In this document: positions 1 to 6,109 of the stretch, piece after piece
Position numbering within the stretch: the first letter of the stretch is position 1
Layout: each line of letters opens with the position of its first letter
The notes under the pieces: generated by a model
The model's database searches: none
What the model was told of the DNA's origin: nothing
What the model saw: the letters and a program-made list of their open reading frames with translations, nothing else
Made by a program: the position numbers and the translations under genes
Source: an uncultured Burkholderiales bacterium
GTDB lineage: Bacteria > Pseudomonadota > Gammaproteobacteria > Burkholderiales > Burkholderiaceae_F
Assembly (NCBI GenBank): GCA_903871435.1
Contig: CAIQGU010000151.1
Location: forward strand, 1 to 16,286
Direction: 5' to 3'
DNA: 16,286 nucleotides

Positions 1-41
1 CAGGCGAAGACACTCTTTCCCTACACGACGCTCTTCGATCT
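1..41 (+). other. Illumina TruSeq i5 adapter with index (assembly artefact)
   Basis: Bases 10-41 match the TruSeq read-1 adapter (ACACTCTTTCCCTACACG... ending GATCT) with one C missing in the CTTCCGATCT part. Bases 2-9, AGGCGAAG, are the TruSeq HT i5 index D505 as I remember the published list, and base 1 (C) fits the end of the preceding ACAC. The order index, adapter, insert is exactly that of a library molecule. The glmS reading frame begins immediately afterwards. This is untrimmed library sequence at a contig end, not bacterial DNA, and should be masked. Confidence 0.96.
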
Positions 42-42
42 A

Positions 43-126
43 CTGCTGGCCTATCACACGGCAGTGGCCCGCGGCACCGACGTGGACAAGCCGCGGAACC
101 TTGCGAAGTCGGTTACGGTGGAATGA
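43..126 (+). CDS. glmS: glmS, 3' end only (glucosamine-6-phosphate synthase)
   Basis: Only the last 27 codons and TGA are present. The residues [20 protein letters not shown] followed by AKSVTVE are the highly conserved C-terminal tail of glutamine:fructose-6-phosphate amidotransferase, which makes glucosamine-6-phosphate for peptidoglycan and LPS. This tail lies at the end of the second SIS (isomerase) domain, and the enzyme is cytoplasmic, usually about 610 residues. The gene is cut by the adapter-bearing contig end, not by a biological breakpoint. It converges with the small exported protein gene downstream. Confidence 0.93.
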
Positions 127-135
127 GTTGAAATA

Positions 136-170
136 GACAGGGGCCGAACCTTGCGGCGGCGGCCCCTGTC
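136..170. terminator. Strong hairpin after glmS
   Basis: A perfect 11-bp inverted repeat (GACAGGGGCCG at 136-146, CGGCCCCTGTC at 160-170) with a 13-base loop starts 9 bases after the glmS stop. There is no T-run on the + side. On the minus side it is followed by TATTTCAAC, which is mildly T-rich. It sits between two convergent genes, so a bidirectional transcription stop is the likely role. Confidence 0.6.
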
Positions 171-196
171 CGGCACTGCAACTGGCGGCAGGCCGC

Positions 197-538
197 TCAG
201 TGACCTATCTGCCGACTGACGGCGTTTTCCTGCTGATTGAGGGTTTTCTGCTCCTGCCTCGTGATGTGGCCGCCGTTTTGGCTCGCCATGGCACGCTCTT
301 CCTGGCGGATCTGATGATCTTCCTTGTGCAGGCGGGCGGCCTTGGCCTTGCTCATCTCGCCTTCCTTCACTTCCTTATGGATGCGATCGTTCTGGTTCTC
401 CAGGCGCTTGTTGACCTCTTCGCGGCGGGGGTGGTCCTTATCCCACTTCGTCTCGTCAGCGTGGGCGGCGCCGGTAAGACCGATGAGCAGGGCGCTGGCG
501 CCCAGGATGAGGGCTTTGCGGGTGATGGCGATTGTCAT
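197..538 (-). CDS. Small exported, highly charged protein of unknown function
   Basis: The product is 113 residues. The start at 538 is chosen because it follows a good ribosome site (GGAGAG, 5-6 bases before ATG) and opens a clean signal peptide: a short basic start, a hydrophobic run at about 9-24 and a likely cleavage after AHA at residues 25-27. The mature part is about 86 residues, very rich in K, E, R, Q, N and H, and probably mostly helical. It carries conserved-looking blocks HPRREEVNKRLENQNDRI (36-53) and NGGHITRQEQ (88-97), ending NQQENAVSRQIGH. No cysteine or catalytic motif is visible. I recognise it as a kind of small periplasmic hypothetical protein found in Burkholderiales, but know no function. 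It is monocistronic between convergent glmS and the co-directional chemoreceptor gene. Confidence 0.85.
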   Translation of the reverse strand: MTIAITRKALILGASALLIGLTGAAHADETKWDKDHPRREEVNKRLENQNDRIHKEVKEGEMSKAKAARLHKEDHQIRQEERAMASQNGGHITRQEQKTLNQQENAVSRQIGH

Positions 539-577
539 GTTGTCTCTCCAGGATGCAGGTTGTTTGCGTTCACCGCG

Positions 578-593
578 TTTCCCATTCGGGAAA
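578..593. repeat. Inverted repeat upstream of the small exported protein
   Basis: TTTCCC-ATTC-GGGAAA is a perfect 6-bp dyad lying 39-55 bases upstream of the start codon at 538. It could be an operator or a leader hairpin. No regulator in the window points to it. Confidence 0.3.
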
Positions 594-690
594 TTCACTG
601 CGGGTAAGACATCAACGTGCATGCGCCGGGCGCGGCCGACAGCCAATTGCAACGACTTGTGTCGGGCAGTCGACTGGCCTTACTGGAACC

Positions 691-712
691 ACGCCGAAGG
701 TTCGGCGTTTTG
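691..712 (+). terminator. Terminator-like hairpin with T-run
   Basis: ACGCCGAA at 691-698 pairs perfectly with TTCGGCGT at 701-708 and is followed by TTTTG. By shape it is a rho-independent terminator pointing along +, but no + strand gene lies before it within 560 bases. It is 12 bases past the stop of the minus-strand chemoreceptor gene, so it may work in both directions or mainly as an end structure for that transcript. Confidence 0.5.
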
Positions 713-723
713 TAATCTGGCTA

Positions 724-2742
724 TCAAGCCAGGGCGGGCAGCTTGAACTGCGCCACCCGCGTCGCCAGACCGTCCGCGTTCTCCTTGAGCGTTCCAGCGG
801 CGGCCGCCGTCTGTTCGACCAGGGCGGCGTTCTGTTCTGTCATGCGCTCGAGTTGTTGCACGGCGGTGCCTATCATCTGGATGCCGGCAGTTTCCTCGCG
901 CGAGGAAGTCGCGATGTCTTCGAGCAGTTCATTGATACGGCGGGCATTGTCAACCAGCTCGCGCATGGTTTCCCCCGCGCCCTGAACGACGGTCGTGCCA
1001 TAGGTCACTTTCTCGACACTGCCCGTGATGAGCGTCTTGATCTCCTTGGCGGCATCCGCGCTGCGCCGCGCCAGATTGCGCACTTCGCTGGCAACCACGG
1101 CAAAGCCGCGGCCCTCTTCCCCGGCACGCGCCGCCTCGACGGCAGCATTGAGGGCAAGAATATTGGTCTGGAATGCAATTCCGTCGATGGTGCCGATGAT
1201 CTCCCCGATCTTGCGCGAGGAGTCATGGATGTCCTGCATGGTGGCGACCACCTGGGAAATGACTTCGCCGCCGCGCGTTGCAGCCTTGGCGTTACTGGCG
1301 GCCACTTCGGATGCTTTCACGGTGTTGTCGGAGGAGTTCTGGACGGTGGCGGTGATCTGCTCCATCGAGGCGGCGCTTTCCTGCAGGCTGGACGCGGCAG
1401 CTTCCGTACGGGATGACAGGTCTATGGAGGCACCGGCGATTTCCCCGCTGGCGTCCACGAGTGAGGTCGATGCGGTACGCACCTCGGAGACGATTTCGCG
1501 CAGCGACCTTTGCATCTGGTCCAGCGACAACATCAGGCCGGCAACTTCATCCTTGCCCCAGGGGTGGGCCACGGTCGTGAGATCTCCAGAGGTCATGGCG
1601 GTCAGGTGCCGGCGCACCTCGTTCAGGCCGCCCCGCATTACGATGTAGAACGCGTAGAAAAGGTAGGTCGCCACTGCCATTGCGATGGCAAGAGTAACGA
1701 GGAGTATGGTGCGATCCCGTACGAATCCGTCCACGCGCCGTTGGATCAGATGGTCCAAGGCTGGCAAGGTCTGGGCGTAAACGGTGAAAAGGGCGCCAAG
1801 GGCATCGTCCCCGTCGCTCCACAGGGCTGCCGGGTCGGCGGGCTGGTTGTCCAGCAAGGAGGCCACTGCCTTCTTCTGATAGGCCTCGATCACTTCCAGG
1901 GGAGCCAGGTTGACGCTGACATCCGGCTCGGCCGCCAAAGCCCGGGCAATGTCATCGCGCGCGATGGTCACATGTTCGCTGACGCCCGCGTCCCATCCGG
2001 CAATCAACCGTTCGGCTGCGCGGTCGGCACCGCCCTTGCCCTCCAGGTAGACCGCCCACGCGCGCAGCTGGCCGAGGTTCTCCGCTATCGTGGAAATTTC
2101 ACCCGTGATGACCAATTGGAGGTAGTAGCTGCCGGCGTCGGGGTCCAGGGCAAGATTCGATTTGTCCTGGATGTTCGTTTCCATTTCAAGGGCCGCCTTG
2201 CACAAGGGCCCCAGCGTCGTTCTGCCCTGGGTGTCGAACAAGCTGGGCGCTGCAATGGTCGTCTTGTACTGTCCGCGCAGCTTGTCGAAATCCGGTCGCA
2301 GTCCCAAGGGGTCACCCGAATCGCTCAGGTACCGGTCGAAATCCGCAAACGCCTTTTCCAGGGCAGTGGCCCCCTTGCTGACGGTGATTCCCGCATGTTC
2401 GTGGGACTTGTTGGCGCGCGCGGCATTGCGCACCTCGATCATGCCCTGAATGATAGGAACGTAATTGCGGATGGCGACCACGCCTTGCATTTCGGCAACC
2501 GCAAAGTCCTGGTTTTCCAGTTGCGGGCGCAGGTAGAACGTAAAGACCAGCGCCAGTGGAATGAGAAAGACGATGGAGATCAATGCCGCCTTGGGCGCAA
2601 AGCTGAGGGCGCGGAAGAGCCGCACCCCGGGTGCCATTGCGCCATGGTGGGCAAAGAACCCCCCGCTTGCGCGCGCCTGACGTGCGTGATGCGCGTGCAG
2701 ATCCTGCGCTCGCGCGTTGTTTTTCGTGCTGGTCTGCGACAT
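724..2742 (-). CDS. Methyl-accepting chemotaxis protein
   Basis: This is an inner-membrane chemoreceptor of 672 residues that would signal through CheW/CheA. The start at 2742 is preferred over one 27 codons earlier because AGGGG lies 8-9 bases ahead of it. Domains: cytoplasmic His-rich start (1-50), membrane segment about 52-72, periplasmic ligand domain about 73-343 (mostly helical), membrane segment about 345-369, HAMP about 370-423, then the signalling domain. The hairpin tip is intact (GIAFQTNILALNAAVEAARA at 521-540, EEGRGFAVVASEVRNLA at 542-558). A methylation-type helix is visible around SSRTEAAASSLQESAASMEQ at 443-462. The protein ends VAQFKLPALA, with no NWETF-type CheR-binding tail. 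The ligand is unknown. The gene is alone, divergent from the acetyltransferase gene, and no other chemotaxis gene is nearby. Confidence 0.95.
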   Translation of the reverse strand: MSQTSTKNNARAQDLHAHHARQARASGGFFAHHGAMAPGVRLFRALSFAPKAALISIVFLIPLALVFTFYLRPQLENQDFAVAEMQGVVAIRNYVPIIQGMIEVRNAARANKSHEHAGITVSKGATALEKAFADFDRYLSDSGDPLGLRPDFDKLRGQYKTTIAAPSLFDTQGRTTLGPLCKAALEMETNIQDKSNLALDPDAGSYYLQLVITGEISTIAENLGQLRAWAVYLEGKGGADRAAERLIAGWDAGVSEHVTIARDDIARALAAEPDVSVNLAPLEVIEAYQKKAVASLLDNQPADPAALWSDGDDALGALFTVYAQTLPALDHLIQRRVDGFVRDRTILLVTLAIAMAVATYLFYAFYIVMRGGLNEVRRHLTAMTSGDLTTVAHPWGKDEVAGLMLSLDQMQRSLREIVSEVRTASTSLVDASGEIAGASIDLSSRTEAAASSLQESAASMEQITATVQNSSDNTVKASEVAASNAKAATRGGEVISQVVATMQDIHDSSRKIGEIIGTIDGIAFQTNILALNAAVEAARAGEEGRGFAVVASEVRNLARRSADAAKEIKTLITGSVEKVTYGTTVVQGAGETMRELVDNARRINELLEDIATSSREETAGIQMIGTAVQQLERMTEQNAALVEQTAAAAGTLKENADGLATRVAQFKLPALA

Positions 2743-3025
2743 TGCGTTGCCCCTGAGCAGATACCGTGTCTCAAGTAAAAAGCAGGACTGTCTTTGTCCT
2801 TGACGAGATTGATTATTCGGCATCCGCGCGATTCCAGACCTCCAATCTGGGGCATTAATTCGGTGGATTTCTTCCGATATCGCGCATAAATCATCGGTGG
2901 ACTGGCTCTCGCGACAAGAGACTTAAGGTGATTTAACAAATGGCGATCGGACGTGAAGACACGGGGGCGCCACGCTACGATGCGGCCGACCGTGGGGAAT
3001 GAGACCGTTACGCACCAGGCTGCAG

Positions 3026-3460
3026 ATGACACAAAAATTCAGGTTCGAAGCCGGGGAAAATTCCCAGGCCAAAGCGGTGGTTGAAAAGGGGCTTGAAGAT
3101 TTCAACGCCCAGTTGATAGGCCAGCGCTACTACACAAAATTTGAGGTTTACGCCCGGAACGAATCAAACGCCGTCGTGGCCGGTGCGTTCGGCCAGTCCG
3201 GGATGGACTGGCTCTATATCGATTACCTGTGGGTCGAACCCTCGCACCGCGGTTCCGGACTGGGAGCGCGCTTGCTGGCCCTGGCCCAGGACGAAGCGCG
3301 GGCGCGGCAGTGCGTGGGGGTCTTTCTCTACACGTATTCGTTCCAGGCCTTGGATTTTTACCGGAAGCAGGGCTTCAGCGTGATGGGAGCGCTCGATAAC
3401 TGCCCCGCCGGTCATCAGCGCATCTATCTGTCCAAGCCCGTGGTTTCACACGAAGCTTGA
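3026..3460 (+). CDS. GNAT-family N-acetyltransferase
   Basis: The product is 144 residues, the size of a single GNAT domain. The acetyl-CoA-binding motif A is clear: WVEPSHRGSGLGARLL at 69-84, with the R-G-S-G-L-G pyrophosphate loop. The C-terminal FYRKQGF (111-117) is the usual GNAT motif B. It should transfer an acetyl group from acetyl-CoA to an amine; the substrate cannot be told from sequence. The ATG at 3026 has AGG 6 bases ahead, while an in-frame ATG at 2999 has only GGGGA almost touching it, so the first nine residues of the longer form are doubtful. It is a stand-alone cytoplasmic enzyme, divergent from the chemoreceptor and followed by a 132-base gap. Confidence 0.88.
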   Translation: MTQKFRFEAGENSQAKAVVEKGLEDFNAQLIGQRYYTKFEVYARNESNAVVAGAFGQSGMDWLYIDYLWVEPSHRGSGLGARLLALAQDEARARQCVGVFLYTYSFQALDFYRKQGFSVMGALDNCPAGHQRIYLSKPVVSHEA

Positions 3461-3561
3461 TGGCAGCTGGACGGGCGCGCAAAGTCCCCCTCCATCCAAC
3501 GAGAGCCGGAAAAATATTTCTCGCGTTTTAACCCCGTTTTGATGCCGCCTCCGTTTCTAGC

Positions 3562-3581
3562 TTGTGTGCCCACACAATTTT
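3562..3581 (+). promoter_or_regulatory. Dyad with T-run just before the ribosome site
   Basis: TTGTGTG-CC-CACACAA is a perfect 7-bp dyad followed by TTTT, and it abuts the strong ribosome site GGAGGA at 3582-3587. It could act as an operator or as a weak leader hairpin controlling the exported-protein gene. The stem is weak and the loop small, so a DNA-binding site is as likely as an attenuator. Confidence 0.35.
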
Positions 3582-3592
3582 GGAGGAATTCC

Positions 3593-4465
3593 ATGAACCG
3601 CTTTACACCCCTGCTGGCGTTCGCGCTGGCTGCCTGCCTGCCCGTGCAATTTTCCAATGCCAATGGCGGCATGTCCTCGGCGAGCAGCCCCGGCTTGGCC
3701 GACATCCAGGTGATAGATCGAGCCAATGGACAGGCCTTGCCCATCTACCGGCACAACGGCGAGCTGTGGGTGGCCGGCATTCCGGGCCACAGCTATGCGG
3801 TGCGCCTGCACAACGATGCGCCGGGACGGATACTTACCGTGGTGTCGGTCGATGGGGTGAACGCTGTCACGGGCGAATCCGCAGCCTGGAACCAGAGGGG
3901 TTATGTACTCTCGTACTCGGGCAGCTACGATGTATCGGGCTGGCGAAAGACTCAGGAAAAAGTCGCCGATTTCGTCTTCACGTCTCTGGAAGATTCCTAT
4001 GCGGCCACGACCGGGCGGCCGCACGATGTGGGCGTGATCGGCGTCGCGGTATTCCGGGAGAAGATCCCGGAGCCGCCGGTAGCGCTTACGCTCAGCACGC
4101 CACCGGCTCGGGACGAATCGGCGGGTGCGGCTCCTGCCGCATCGGCCCCAGCCTCCCCCGTCCCCGCGCCCTCCAGTGAAATCCAGCGCTCGCTCAAACA
4201 GCAAACGCCGCTTGCGCAAGCCCTGTCCTCCGCCAATCAGTCGCTGTCGCGCCTAGGTACGGGTCATGGGCCGAGCGAATACTCCTATGTCGGGACCACG
4301 AGCTTTGAACGCGCGCATGCCGAGCCGGACTTTCTCGTTTCCATACGCTATGACCGACCCGAGACGCTGGTCGCGATGGGGGTCATCCCGGGAACTGCGC
4401 ACCCGCGGGCGTTTCCGGATTCGGCGGCGCTGGGGTTTGTTCCCGATCCGCCCACCCGGCGCTAG
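3593..4465 (+). CDS. Exported protein of unknown function next to an ECF sigma factor
   Basis: The product is 290 residues. The start at 3593 follows an excellent GGAGGA ribosome site. The N-terminus is a signal peptide: hydrophobic 4-20, with either Sec cleavage near SNA (21-23) or lipidation at C15 (LAAC), which I cannot decide. A folded N-terminal domain (about 35-157) contains ELWVAGIPGHSYAVRL (57-72) and DVGVIGVAVFRE (145-156). An Ala/Pro-rich linker (about 160-195) follows, then a C-terminal part (about 197-290) without a motif I know. I recognise no enzyme signature. Its place just before a sigma factor and anti-sigma gene suggests an envelope role, perhaps as sensor or target of that circuit; this is inference. 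A hairpin after the stop separates its transcript from the sigma gene. Confidence 0.85.
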   Translation: MNRFTPLLAFALAACLPVQFSNANGGMSSASSPGLADIQVIDRANGQALPIYRHNGELWVAGIPGHSYAVRLHNDAPGRILTVVSVDGVNAVTGESAAWNQRGYVLSYSGSYDVSGWRKTQEKVADFVFTSLEDSYAATTGRPHDVGVIGVAVFREKIPEPPVALTLSTPPARDESAGAAPAASAPASPVPAPSSEIQRSLKQQTPLAQALSSANQSLSRLGTGHGPSEYSYVGTTSFERAHAEPDFLVSIRYDRPETLVAMGVIPGTAHPRAFPDSAALGFVPDPPTRR

Positions 4466-4466
4466 G

Positions 4467-4490
4467 ACCGTGCTTGGGTTGGCACGGTTT
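4467..4490 (+). terminator. Hairpin terminator between exported protein and sigma gene
   Basis: ACCGTGC at 4467-4473 pairs with GCACGGT at 4482-4488 around an 8-base loop, followed by TT then G. It starts one base past the TAG of the exported-protein gene. The stem is good but the T-run is short, so termination may be partial. Confidence 0.5.
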
Positions 4491-4518
4491 GAATGGGGCG
4501 GGGGTGGGATCGCATAAT
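4489..4518 (+). promoter_or_regulatory. Candidate promoter of the sigma-factor gene
   Basis: TTGAAT at 4489-4494 (four of six bases of TTGACA) and CATAAT at 4513-4518 (five of six of TATAAT) are 18 bases apart. Transcription would begin about 7 bases after the -10 box, that is at or next to the ATG at 4525, giving a leaderless mRNA. No Shine-Dalgarno sequence lies at proper distance before that ATG, which fits. Confidence 0.45.
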
Positions 4519-4524
4519 GCGCGT

Positions 4525-5154
4525 ATGCGCTCGCCCCCGCCATCGCCCTCGCACGTTGCCGAGACACGCTCCGGGCCGCTTACGGGCGAAGAACGAGCGG
4601 ACGAGGATCTCCTGCTGGCCTTCGGGCGGGGTAACGCTGCAGCATTCGAGAGCCTCTACGCGCGGCACGAGCGCCCGGTGTACCGTTTCCTGTTGCGGTC
4701 GGTCGCTATTCCCGCCCTGGCAGAAGACCTCCTGCAGGAGACCTGGCTCGCGGTGGCCCGCGGTGCCAGCACGTATCATCCATCGGCAAAATTCACGACC
4801 TTGCTCTATCGCATTGCACGGACACGCCTCATCGATCACTGGCGCGCGCGTGACCCGGCCATGCTGCAGGGCTTGGGTGAGGATGCGGCACACGACTTTG
4901 ATGAACTCGCTGCGGATGTAAGCTACCAGCCTGAGCAGGCCGCGCTGGATCGGGCCAGGGCCCGGGCCTTCGTGCTGGCCGTGGAGGCGCTCCCGCCTGC
5001 GCAGCGCGAGGTGTTTGTGCTTCACGCCGATGCGGGGCTGTCCATTTCGGACATCGCCGAGATCACGGGCGTGCCCCCCGAGAGCGCCAAGAGCCGTTTT
5101 CGGTATGCATGCGCAAAGCTCAGGGACAGCATGGCTCAATGGCGGAACCCATGA
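4525..5154 (+). CDS. ECF-family RNA polymerase sigma factor
   Basis: The product is 209 residues, typical for an extracytoplasmic-function sigma factor. Region 2 spans about 27-109, with LAEDLLQETWLAVAR (65-79) for core binding and LYRIARTRLIDHWRARD (94-110) for -10 recognition. Region 4 spans about 154-203, with ALPPAQREVF (155-164) and the helix-turn-helix around SISDIAEITGVPPESAKSRF (173-192). It should direct polymerase to promoters of an envelope or stress regulon. The first ~20 residues are Pro/Ser-rich and poorly conserved, so the start is uncertain: ATG at 4525 lacks a ribosome site, while a TTG at 4474 has one but lies inside a hairpin. The stop overlaps the start of the anti-sigma gene (ATGA), a sign of coupled translation. 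Confidence 0.93.
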   Translation: MRSPPPSPSHVAETRSGPLTGEERADEDLLLAFGRGNAAAFESLYARHERPVYRFLLRSVAIPALAEDLLQETWLAVARGASTYHPSAKFTTLLYRIARTRLIDHWRARDPAMLQGLGEDAAHDFDELAADVSYQPEQAALDRARARAFVLAVEALPPAQREVFVLHADAGLSISDIAEITGVPPESAKSRFRYACAKLRDSMAQWRNP

Positions 5155-5996
5155 CGACGCAAGCCTCCGACCCCGTCGATCCGGCCGTGCAAAGCCTGCG
5201 CGCTGCAAACGCAGTGCTGGACGAGCGTCCCCGCCCCGCTGTGCGCCATGCGATATTGCGCGCGGCTGCGAACGCAACCGCGCCCTCAGCATCGATAACC
5301 GCCCCGCGCAAGGTCGGTCGCCGCATGGGTTTTGTCTGGTCGCCCTCCTTTGCCGGACTGGTCACGGCGGGCGTTGCCCTGTTTGCTGTCGCCGTGCTGC
5401 TGAACAGCTGGCGCGCGGGTCCACAGGACAGGCAGATAGAGTTGGCGCAAACCGACAGCCCAGCGGCCGGAGCTTCGCCGTCGCAGACACAAGCCCGCGC
5501 CTCCGCGCCGGACGCGGAAAGTGCACGCCCCAAAGAAGCACGGGGGGCTACGTCGGAAACACCAAAGGCGAGCGTGGCTGCGTCGGAAACAGCAAGGGCG
5601 AACGTAGCTGCGTCGGAAACACCAAGGGTCAGCATGACCGCGGCGCCCCCCTCCTTGGCAGCCACACCTGCGCCTGAATTGCCGGCACCTGCCGCCCCAC
5701 CCGCGGCAATGCCTCCTGCGGTCCAGGTACCGTTTGCACGGCAACGCTCGCTTGCAGCGACATCGATCGCGCAACGCGACGAAGCCGGGCCGTCGGTAAG
5801 CGAAACAGCCTTGGCAAAGACCGTGGCCGCGCCCTCCTATCGCGCAAGTGTCAGGACCTGGATTGACCGGTTGATAGAGCTGCGCCGCGCGCATCGGGAT
5901 CGCGAGGCCGACGAGGAACTGGCGTTGTTTCGCGCGGCCAACCCGAACGCGCCGGTTCCTGAAGATGCGCAGGGCGGCAAGGTGAAGGGCCCTTGA
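5151..5996 (+). CDS. Single-pass membrane anti-sigma-like protein
   Basis: The product is 281 residues. ATG at 5151 overlaps the sigma stop by 4 bases and has GGCGGA just ahead; in-frame ATGs at 5109 and 5139 are less likely. Residues 1-63 are cytoplasmic, containing LRAANAVLDERPRPAVRHAI (16-35), a helix seen in proteobacterial anti-sigma factors. There is no HxxxCxxC zinc motif and no cysteine at all. One membrane segment lies at about 66-85. The periplasmic part is Ala/Pro/Ser-rich and carries three 10-residue repeats (133-162). It ends in a small helical domain, WIDRLIELRRAHRDREADEE (237-256), of a kind common at the end of these proteins. It probably holds the ECF sigma factor at the membrane until a periplasmic signal arrives. 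The call rests on topology and context. Confidence 0.75.
   Translation: MTTQASDPVDPAVQSLRAANAVLDERPRPAVRHAILRAAANATAPSASITAPRKVGRRMGFVWSPSFAGLVTAGVALFAVAVLLNSWRAGPQDRQIELAQTDSPAAGASPSQTQARASAPDAESARPKEARGATSETPKASVAASETARANVAASETPRVSMTAAPPSLAATPAPELPAPAAPPAAMPPAVQVPFARQRSLAATSIAQRDEAGPSVSETALAKTVAAPSYRASVRTWIDRLIELRRAHRDREADEELALFRAANPNAPVPEDAQGGKVKGP
5547..5636 (+). repeat. Three tandem 30-bp repeats in the anti-sigma gene
   Basis: Units at 5547-5576, 5577-5606 and 5607-5636 are near-identical, each containing CGTCGGAAACA. The period is a multiple of three, so copies can be gained or lost in frame. Each encodes A-[T/A]-S-E-T-[P/A]-[K/R]-[A/V]-[S/N]-[V/M] in the periplasmic linker. Confidence 0.9.
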
Positions 5997-6073
5997 CGAT
6001 CATTCACGGCGTGGCGGGGGAAATCCTGCCGCGGCTGTGAAGCACCACGCGTACGGAGGCTCACGGTCCTCCT

Positions 6074-6100
6074 GCCGGACCGCATGAGTACTGGTCCGGC
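6074..6100. terminator. Hairpin between convergent anti-sigma and yghU genes
   Basis: GCCGGACC at 6074-6081 pairs perfectly with GGTCCGGC at 6093-6100 around an 11-base loop, between two convergent genes. No T-run follows on either side, so it is only a candidate shared terminator. Confidence 0.4.
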
Positions 6101-6109
6101 TGCGCCGCG

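Noticed and set aside
532..1648. Long open frames on + across the chemoreceptor gene
   Set aside because: They are antisense to a complete, clearly recognised methyl-accepting protein and encode no recognisable family; high GC keeps such frames open.
2813..2821. Sigma-28-like -10 (GCCGAATAA) upstream of the chemoreceptor gene
   Set aside because: It has one extra base against GCCGATAA and no TAAA box about 15 bases upstream.
3500..3560. ECF-type GGAA...CGTT promoter before the exported-protein gene
   Set aside because: GGAAA and CGTT occur, but at spacings of 11 or 22 bases and not the 16-17 needed.
4474..4524. TTG at 4474 as start of the sigma factor
   Set aside because: AGGA lies at a good distance, but the codon is in the loop of the terminator hairpin and the added residues do not look like a sigma-factor N-terminus. 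Kept only as an alternative.
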